In this document: positions 1 to 5,744 of the stretch, piece after piece
Numbering within the stretch: position 1 is the first letter of the stretch
Layout: each line of letters opens with the position of its first letter
DNA from: Pacificispira sp002696645
Lineage (GTDB): Bacteria; Pseudomonadota; Alphaproteobacteria; UBA8366; Aestuariispiraceae
Assembly (NCBI RefSeq): GCF_048892425.1
Contig: NZ_JBLZHU010000019.1
Span: 1-5,744, forward strand
Reading direction: 5' to 3'
DNA length: 5,744 nt
Made by a program: the position numbers and the translations under genes
The notes under the pieces: generated by a model
The model's database searches: none
What the model was told of the DNA's origin: nothing
Seen by the model: only the letters and a program-made list of their open reading frames with translations

Positions 1-11
1 TGCCTGGTTTT

Positions 12-70
12 GTAAAGATCGGCGGATCTCTCGCGAGTAGTCTTAAGTATTGCATTGAACTTTGTGTACC
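12..70 (-). other. Trailer arm of outer 23S processing helix (candidate)
   Basis: This stretch is complementary, in colinear blocks, to the spacer upstream of 23S at 3103-3174. The blocks are 16-24 with 3157-3165 (9 of 9), 27-44 with 3135-3152 (15 of 18), 48-59 with 3118-3128 (one bulge and one G-U wobble), and 62-70 with 3103-3111 (9 of 9). A short GTAA at 12-15 matches TTAC at 3171-3174. In the transcript the two arms could form an imperfect stalk enclosing the whole 23S precursor. The complementarity is visible in the sequence; a role in RNase III processing is inferred from the E. coli 23S precursor stem. Confidence 0.65.
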
Positions 71-81
71 TGTGGCTCTTT

Positions 82-101
82 TCAGTCCAGACGTGCAACG
101 G
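82..101 (-). repeat. Direct repeat flanking 23S, copy 1 (3' side)
   Basis: This 20-nt stretch repeats, in the same orientation, at 3002-3024 on the other side of the 23S gene. The blocks TCAGTC, AGACG, TGCAAC and GG match exactly (19 of 20 bases), separated by indels of 1, 2 and 2 nt. It is not complementary to its partner, so it is not part of the processing stem. It abuts the inner processing stem, which begins at 102. Confidence 0.6.
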
Positions 102-133
102 CTTTTACCGTCATACGAAGGGAAGATTGGAAG
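102..133 (-). other. 23S processing stem, 3' (trailer) arm
   Basis: On the transcribed strand this arm pairs with 2862-2893 across 32 consecutive positions with only three mismatches (2872 with 123, 2873 with 122, 2885 with 110) and four G-U wobbles. The innermost 7 bp (127-133 with 2862-2868) are helix 1 of mature 23S; the rest lies mainly outside the mature ends. This is the expected form of the precursor stem that RNase III cleaves to release pre-23S, as in E. coli. The pairing is read directly; the enzyme is inferred from known rRNA maturation. Confidence 0.85.
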
Positions 134-335
134 CCGATCGAGCAATTAGTACCGGTAAGCTTCACGTGTTACCACGCTTCCACACCCGGCCTATCGACGT
201 AGTGGTCTACTACGGCTCTCAGGCGAGACCTAGTTTTGAGGTTGGTTTCCCGCTTAGATGCCTTCAGCGGTTATCCAGTCCATACATAGCTACGCGGCAG
301 TGCCACTGGCGTGACAACCGCTCCACCAGAGGTAT

Positions 336-368
<33 letters not shown>

Positions 369-444
369 CCTCTCAAGTCTCGTACACCCACGGCAGATAG
401 GGACCGAACTGTCTCACGACGTTCTAAACCCAGCTCACGTACCT

Positions 445-481
<37 letters not shown>

Positions 482-551
482 CCAGCCCCAGGATGAGATG
501 AGCCGACATCGAGGTGCCAAACACCCCCGTCGATGTGGACTCTTGGGGGGT

Positions 552-605
<54 letters not shown>

Positions 606-1034
606 GCGGGACCACCGGATCACTAGGACCGACTTTCGTCTCTGTTCCACCCGTCGGTGTCACAGTCAGGCGAGCTTATGCCCTTGCACTCAACGAGCGA
701 TTTCCGACCGCTCTGAGCTCACCTTCGCGCGCCTCCGTTACTCTTTGGGAGGCGACCGCCCCAGTCAAACTACCCACCACGCAGGGTCCCGGACCCGGAT
801 AGACGGGCCGCGGTTAGACAACAAGACAGTTAAGGGCGGTATTTCAAGGGTGACTCCACAAGAACTAGCGTCCCTGCTTCAATGTCTCCCGCCTATCCTA
901 CACATAACGGTCCTGTTGCCACTGCGAAGCTATAGTAAAGGTTCACGGGGTCTTTCCGTCTGACCGCGGGAACTCCGCATCTTCACGGAGAGTTCAATTT
1001 CGCTGAGTCCGCGTTGGAGACAGTAGGGCAGTCG

Positions 1035-1125
<91 letters not shown>

Positions 1126-2720
1126 AATTCGGTGCTCGCACACCTCCTCTTAACCTTCCGGCACCGGGCAGGCGTCAGACCCTATACGTCGTGTTAACCA
1201 CTTCGCAGAGCCCTGTGTTTTTAATAAACAGTCGCCACCCCCATTTCTGTGCCCCCTCACCCTGGTTGCCCAAGGCAAGGGCCTCCTTATCCCGAAGTTA
1301 CGGAGGTATTTTGCCGAGTTCCTTCAACGCGGTTCTCTCAAGCGCCTTGGTATACTCTACCTGCCCACCTGTGTCGGTTTCGGGTACGGTCTAATCTCGG
1401 GGCTATTTCCAGGGACAGCGTGGCAGCCCGACCAATCCAATAAGGTCAAACTACGTCTACCATCCGTCATCTCCCGAGAGGTTCTGGAATATTAACCAGA
1501 TTCCCATCGACTACGCCTTTCGGCCTCGCCTTAGGGGCCGACTCACCCTGCGCGGATTAGCCTTGCGCAGGAACCCTTGGGCTTTCGGCGAGAGTGTTTC
1601 TCACACTCTTTATCGCTACTCATGTCAGCATTCGCACTTCCGATATCTCCAGGTGCCCTCACAGGTCACCCTTCACAGACTTACGGAACGCTCCGCTACC
1701 AAACGATCAAAGATCGTTTCCACAGCTTCGGTGCACAGTTTGAGCCCCGGTACATCTTCGGCGCAAGGCGGCTTATTTAGACCAGTGAGCTATTACGCTT
1801 TCTTTAAACGATGGCTGCTTCTAAGCCAACGTCCTGGTTGTCTTGGCCTCCTCACATCCTTTCCCACTTAACTGTGACTTAGGGACCTTAGCTGGTGGTC
1901 AGGGCTGTTTCCCTCTTGACGACGGACCTTAGCACCCGCCGTCTGTCTGCCTAGATTGCACTCTTCGGTATTCGGAGTTTGGTTAGAGTCGGTAAGGATC
2001 GCTCCCCCCTTCCCCATCCAGTGCTCTACCCCCGAAGGTGAGACTAGACGCGCTACCTAAATAGCTTTCGCGGAGAACCAGCTATTGCCGAGTTTGATTG
2101 GCCTTTCACCCCTAACCACAGGTCATCCCCGTCTTTTTCAACAGACGTGGGTTCGGTCCTCCAGGGCGTGTTACCGCACCTTCAACCTGCCCATGGCTAG
2201 ATCACTCGGCTTCGGGTCTAATCCGACGAACTTAAACGCCCGTTTAAGACTCGCTTTCGCTGCGCCTACACCTATCGGCTTAAGCTTGCTCGTCAGATTA
2301 AGTCGCTGACCCATTATACAAAAGGTACGCGGTCACCCTTACGGGCTCCCACTGATTGTAAGCGTTCGGTTTCAGGGTCTATTTCACTCCCCTCATCGGG
2401 GTGCTTTTCACCTTTCCCTCACGGTACTGGTTCACTATCGGTCGCATGGGAGTACTTAGGCTTGGAGCGTGGTCGCCCCATGTTCAAACAGGATTTCTCG
2501 TGTCCCGCCCTACTCAAGGACCTTATCGTTGCTGTATCCGTACAGGGCTATCACCCATTAATGCCAAACTTTCCAGAATGTTCCGGTTACAACAATAAAG
2601 CCACTGGCCTAGTCCGCGTTCGCTCGCCACTACTAACGGAGTCTCTTCGATTTCCTTTCCTACGGGTACTAAGATGTTTCAATTCCCCGCGTTTGCCTCA
2701 ACACCCTATGTATTCAGGTG

Positions 2721-2745
2721 CCAATACCCCAAAGGGGTGGGTTTC
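2721..2745 (-). other. 23S helix 9, short form without intervening sequence
   Basis: Near the 5' end of 23S, between the GGGGAAACCCA segment and the TGAATACATAGG segment, helix 9 is closed by ACCCC/GGGGT (2726-2730 and 2734-2738) around a three-base loop. In many alphaproteobacteria this is where an intervening sequence sits and is excised by RNase III, splitting off a short 5' rRNA fragment. Here there is no room for one, so the 23S is predicted to remain unfragmented at this site. Confidence 0.8.
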
Positions 2746-2861
2746 CCCATTCGGACATCCCGGGATCAAAGCTCTTTGGCAGCTCCCCCAGGCTTATCGC
2801 AGCCTAACACGTCCTTCATCGCCTCCATGCGCCAAGGCATCCACCAAACGCCCTTAGCATA

Positions 2862-2893
2862 CTTCCAACCTAACCCCCGTATGAGGATAAAAG
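2862..2893 (-). other. 23S processing stem, 5' (leader) arm
   Basis: This is the partner of 102-133. It spans the first seven bases of mature 23S (2868-2862) and 25 nt of upstream spacer. The transcribed segments CTTTTA (2893-2888) and CATACG (2883-2878) pair exactly with TAAAAG and CGTATG in the trailer. The matching of non-conserved spacer sequence across 2.7 kb is strong evidence that the two ends meet in the precursor. Confidence 0.85.
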
Positions 2894-2920
2894 TCGTATG
2901 TTTAGTCTCTCACTCGCCGC

Positions 2921-2995
2921 GGCCCGAAGGGCCTTGGCTTACGGCCTCTCGGCCGACCCGCAGTCGCGGGCTGATCTCGGTGATTGGTAATCACC
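2921..2995 (-). repeat. Four consecutive hairpins upstream of 23S
   Basis: Four perfect stem-loops follow one another in 75 bp. They are GGCCC/GGGCC (2921-2925 with 2929-2933, 3-nt loop), CGGCC/GGCCG (2942-2946 with 2951-2955, loop TCTC), CCCGC/GCGGG (2957-2961 with 2966-2970, loop AGTC), and GGTGATT/AATCACC (2979-2985 with 2989-2995, loop GGT). They share no sequence, so this is a run of independent structures and not a repeat family. They lie between the inner and outer arms of the 23S leader and probably form a side domain of the precursor. No U-run follows them, and termination here would abolish 23S synthesis. Confidence 0.7.
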
Positions 2996-3001
2996 TTCGA
3001 G

Positions 3002-3024
3002 TCAGTCAGACGCATGCAACACGG
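3002..3024 (-). repeat. Direct repeat flanking 23S, copy 2 (5' side)
   Basis: This stretch matches 82-101 in the 23S-5S spacer in direct orientation, with exact blocks TCAGTC, AGACG, TGCAAC and GG. The two copies bracket the 23S gene about 2.9 kb apart. The origin is unknown: a local duplication, gene conversion between spacers, or a shared protein or RNA binding site would all look alike. Confidence 0.6.
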
Positions 3025-3102
3025 CATCTTCACAGATCCCGCACAACAAACACCAAGTGATATCCTCTACACTCAACCTTACGCCCCAAAATCGGGAACC
3101 AG

Positions 3103-3174
3103 GGTACACAACTCATATTCAACGCATATTCTCCAAGACGTCTTGCGAGAGAACATCGCCGATCTCTTTCTTAC
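3103..3174 (-). other. Leader arm of outer 23S processing helix (candidate)
   Basis: This is the partner of 12-70. The pairing blocks, from inside outwards, are 3103-3111, 3118-3128, 3135-3152 and 3157-3165, with a possible TTAC end at 3171-3174. Their order is strictly colinear with the trailer, which argues against isolated chance matches. The arm lies 235 to 306 nt upstream of the 23S 5' end, whereas the inner stem adjoins the gene. The resulting stalk would be interrupted by a large asymmetric loop: 2894-3102 on one side and 71-101 on the other. Confidence 0.65.
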
Positions 3175-3509
3175 AAAATCAATCACAGCATGTCTCAAAC
3201 GCAAAACCCAAAAACATGAACTTACATCCACACAAATCAGCTCCGTTCAGACACATCCGCCGGTCCATGACACACCGTCTTGCGACGACAAGCCTTTCGA
3301 CCAACCGATCTATCTGTTCGAAGCCAGTGCAGATGCATTCCTGCTTTTAGCTTCAAAACACCCTCTTCACCATGTCAAATAACCAACTTCCAGACACATC
3401 CAGATCCCTAAAGATCCAGTCTGAGCCCGAACTTGTGCTCTTCTCGCTAAGTAGATTTTTGCTCCCGATCAACTCACCTGACCCTGCGCCCTGATCTTGC
3501 TGCAATCAC

Positions 3510-3538
3510 GCGCGCCGGGTTGGCCGGCGGCGGCGCGC
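3510..3538 (-). repeat. GC-rich palindromic element, copy A
   Basis: This is a perfect hairpin with arms GCGCGCCG (3510-3517) and CGGCGCGC (3531-3538) around the 13-nt loop GGTTGGCCGGCGG (3518-3530). On the transcript it starts 8 nt after the CCA end of tRNA-Ile. The loop is identical to that of copy B while the arms differ but still pair. I do not recognise it as a named repeat family. Confidence 0.8.
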
Positions 3539-3546
3539 AAAATAAA

Positions 3547-3623
<77 letters not shown>

Positions 3624-3675
3624 TCCGTATTCCTGACCTTAAGCCCAACCTTGCACCAAAACAGCCAAAACCAAA

Positions 3676-3704
3676 GCGGTTCGGGTTGGCCGGCGGCGAA
3701 CCGC
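3676..3704 (-). repeat. GC-rich palindromic element, copy B
   Basis: This is a perfect hairpin with arms GCGGTTCG (3676-3683) and CGAACCGC (3697-3704). Its loop GGTTGGCCGGCGG (3684-3696) is identical over all 13 bases to that of copy A. The arms differ from those of copy A at several positions, yet every position still pairs. That is covariation, suggesting the folded form has been maintained. It lies between the two tRNAs. Confidence 0.8.
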
Positions 3705-3716
3705 GACACAAAACCT

Positions 3717-3736
3717 GTTGGCCGGCGGCGGCGCGC
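3717..3736 (-). repeat. GC-rich palindromic element, copy C (one arm lost)
   Basis: The core GTTGGCCGGCGG (3717-3728) is followed by CGGCGCGC (3729-3736), the same right arm as copy A, but the sequence to its left (CACAAAACCT) cannot pair with that arm. On the transcript the retained arm comes shortly after the tRNA-Ala CCA, in a flank (TTTAGTTT then GCGCGCCG) nearly the same as the one after tRNA-Ile (TTTATTTT then GCGCGCCG). It looks like a truncated copy, or one partner of an alternative pairing with copy A. Confidence 0.7.
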
Positions 3737-3746
3737 AAACTAAACT

Positions 3747-3822
3747 TGGTGGAGCCAGACGGGATCGAACCGACGACCCCCTGCTTGCAAAGCAGGTGCT
3801 CTCCCAGCTGAGCTATGGCCCC
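3747..3822 (-). tRNA. alaT: tRNA-Ala (TGC anticodon)
   Basis: This 76-nt tRNA reads GCN alanine codons. The acceptor stem is GGGGCCA with TGGCTCC, which places a G-U wobble at pair 3-70, the main identity element for alanyl-tRNA synthetase. The anticodon arm is CCTGC-TTTGCAA-GCAGG with TGC at 3789-3787. The T-arm is GTCGG-TTCGATC-CCGTC, with one U-U mismatch at pair 50-64 that I recall from other alphaproteobacterial tRNA-Ala genes. CCA is encoded. It is the first tRNA after 16S, about 296 nt downstream of its 3' end, and is followed by copies C and B of the GC-rich element. The symbol follows the E. coli name for spacer tRNA-Ala. Confidence 0.98.
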
Positions 3823-3955
3823 TTAACCAGGCCCGAAGAAGATTAACCGGATTGTCATGAGGAACCCTCAAAACAACCCTATCAGCTTCCTGATCGGATC
3901 TACTTAGCGGAAGGGATACGAGGTTGGCAGCAGTCCAAATAACTGCAAATACCCT

Positions 3956-4054
3956 CTTCATCCTTGATGAAGTGCAAAGACCCATCTGAACGGGTCCGTG
4001 CGACATGATCCTGTCATGTCTTTGTTTGGTGATCCCACATGGATTGATTTCCAT
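3956..4054 (-). repeat. Run of four hairpins between 16S and tRNA-Ala
   Basis: Four perfect stems occur in order: CTTCATC/GATGAAG (3956-3962 with 3966-3972, 3-nt loop), GACCC/GGGTC (3979-3983 with 3992-3996), GACATGA/TCATGTC (4002-4008 with 4014-4020, 5-nt loop), and ATGGA/TCCAT (4039-4043 with 4050-4054). They share no sequence. They probably shape the precursor between the 16S stem and tRNA-Ala. None carries a terminator-like U tract. Confidence 0.6.
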
Positions 4055-4066
4055 ATAAAGACCACC

Positions 4067-4105
4067 TGTCTATGGGATATCGCAGAGAGACCAAAGTCCC
4101 TACCA
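4067..4105 (-). other. 16S processing stem, 3' (trailer) arm (candidate)
   Basis: GATATC at 4076-4081 can pair with GATATC at 5660-5665 upstream of 16S. The outer TGT-CT-A segment (4067-4072) and the inner CCAAAGTCCC segment (4091-4100) pair partly with 5669-5676 and about 5630-5644. The blocks are nested and colinear, and they lie at similar distances (roughly 20 to 60 nt) from the two mature 16S ends. The stem is imperfect, with mismatches and bulges, and GATATC is self-complementary, so this is weaker than the 23S stem. Confidence 0.45.
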
Positions 4106-4110
4106 CAACA

Positions 4111-5617
<1,507 letters not shown>

Positions 5618-5744
5618 ATACCACATCCCCGGGGGGAGACATGGCTGATAACGCGCCCAGATATCATCTAAGCACATCCACCTAAGCTCAAAGGGTATTC
5701 TCATTGATCCAATCTCACCACCCAACCAGCACCCTAAAGTACCA
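5618..5744 (-). other. 16S leader region, promoter not recognised
   Basis: This is 127 bp upstream of the mature 16S 5' end. It contains the proposed leader arm of the 16S processing stem and an imperfect 9-bp direct repeat, CATCTAAGC (5665-5673) and CACCTAAGC (5679-5687). I cannot find a convincing pair of sigma-70 -35 and -10 boxes or a boxA element on the minus strand. The rRNA promoter probably lies beyond 5744, as leaders of this class are often longer than 127 nt. Confidence 0.7.
5630..5676 (-). other. 16S processing stem, 5' (leader) arm (candidate)
   Basis: This is the partner of 4067-4105. The GATATC at 5660-5665 is the only continuous 6-bp block. TGT-CT-A (5676-5669, with bulges) and CCATGTC plus a C-run (5644-5630) add discontinuous pairing. 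Bringing the 16S ends together in this way is the standard route for RNase III cleavage, but the pairing here is modest. Confidence 0.45.

Larger units (their letters stand above)
1..124 (-). other. 23S-5S spacer (partial), no 5S seen
   Basis: This is transcribed spacer downstream of the 23S 3' end, running to the edge of the window. I see no 5S rRNA in it: the usual 5' stem and conserved loop motifs are absent, so the 5S is probably just beyond position 1. Most of the tract is complementary to the spacer upstream of 23S (102-133 and 12-70, listed separately). It also holds a small hairpin, arms 16-20 and 25-29, and an 8-bp palindrome at 30-37 (CTCGCGAG). No U-rich tail follows the hairpin on the transcribed strand, so I do not call a terminator. 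Confidence 0.75.
2869..3546 (-). other. tRNA-Ile to 23S internal transcribed spacer
   Basis: This is 678 bp of transcribed spacer with no gene I can support. From the 23S side it contains the leader arm of the processing stem (to 2893), four hairpins (2921-2995), a direct-repeat copy (3002-3024), the leader arm of an outer helix (3103-3174), and a GC-rich palindrome next to the tRNA (3510-3538). The stretch 3175-3509 holds only weak structure, such as a possible stem of GAAGC (3320-3324) with GCTTC (3350-3354) containing GCAG/CTGC. I found no clear boxA-type antitermination element. Open frames on the opposite strand look like chance products of a G-rich transcribed strand. Confidence 0.85.
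3624..3746 (-). other. Inter-tRNA spacer (Ala to Ile)
   Basis: This 123-nt spacer separates the two tRNAs. It holds two copies of the GC-rich palindromic element (B complete, C one-armed), listed separately. The remaining stretch beside tRNA-Ile, about 3624-3675, has no recognised feature. In E. coli-type spacers the gap between these tRNAs is typically only a few tens of nucleotides, so the extra length is largely due to the repeat elements. Confidence 0.85.

Noticed and set aside
1..8. CCAGGCA at the window edge on the minus strand as a possible 5S start.
   Set aside because: Too short, and the sequence does not continue into a recognisable 5S motif inside the window.
74..82. GGCTCTTTT resembling the boxA antitermination core.
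   Set aside because: It is on the plus strand, opposite to rRNA transcription, and lacks the rest of the boxA consensus.
2984..3382. Plus-strand open frames of 132 and 97 codons (2984-3382 and 3057-3350) in the tRNA-Ile to 23S spacer.
   Set aside because: They overlap each other in different frames, lie opposite the transcribed strand, contain the processing-stem arm, and show no ribosome binding site or recognisable domain. They reflect few stop codons in a biased spacer.
3740..4054. 104-codon minus-strand open frame over tRNA-Ala and the 16S-Ala spacer.
   Set aside because: It reads through the entire tRNA-Ala and the hairpin run with no domain or ribosome binding site, so it is a chance frame.
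5626..5637. TCCC/GGGA hairpin in the 16S leader as a possible terminator or attenuator.
   Set aside because: Four-pair stem without a U-run, inside the leader of an operon that must be read through.
5688..5744. Possible sigma-70 promoter for the operon, with TTGGGT or TTGGAT as a -35 box.
   Set aside because: No acceptable -10 box at 16-18 nt from either candidate on the minus strand.

Overview
This window is one bacterial ribosomal RNA operon, lying wholly on the minus strand. Every gene in it is an RNA gene, and I find no credible protein gene on either strand. In transcription order (high to low coordinates) it runs: leader (5744-5618), 16S rRNA (about 5617-4119), spacer (4118-3823), tRNA-Ala(TGC) (3822-3747), spacer (3746-3624), tRNA-Ile(GAT) (3623-3547), long spacer (3546-2869), 23S rRNA (about 2868-125), and the start of the 23S-5S spacer (124-1). 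The 5S gene and the operon promoter are not recognisable and probably lie outside the two ends.

The organism is most likely an alphaproteobacterium. The 16S has the shortened helix-17 region with the alphaproteobacterial string CCTAGGGTTGTAAAGTCC, the TTAAAACTCAAAGG motif, and a 3' end followed by TTTCTAAGGAT. The tRNA-Ala body also looks alphaproteobacterial from memory. I cannot place it more finely without an alignment; a Rhodospirillales- or Acetobacterales-like lineage is only a guess. The rRNA landmarks are intact: anti-Shine-Dalgarno, 530 loop, decoding site, peptidyl-transferase centre, and sarcin-ricin loop. The locus therefore reads as a functional operon.

The unusual content is in the spacers. 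(1) The tRNAs are in the order Ala then Ile, the reverse of the common Ile-Ala order. (2) Three copies of a GC-rich element sit beside the tRNAs. Two are perfect hairpins with the same 13-nt loop but different, fully compensated 8-bp stems; the third has lost one arm. (3) The 23S flanks form a long processing stem of 29 pairs over 32 positions. A second outer block of complementarity (12-70 with 3103-3174) continues it after a side domain of several hundred nucleotides. (4) That side domain holds four hairpins in 75 bp. The 16S-tRNA spacer has a similar run of hairpins. (5) A near-perfect direct repeat of about 20 nt flanks the 23S gene.

The parts act together as one precursor transcript. Long-range stems bring the ends of the 16S and 23S together for RNase III-type cleavage, and the tRNAs are cut out between them. 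The window shows no new protein-based system. What deserves a second look is the spacer RNA architecture and the repeat family next to the tRNAs.
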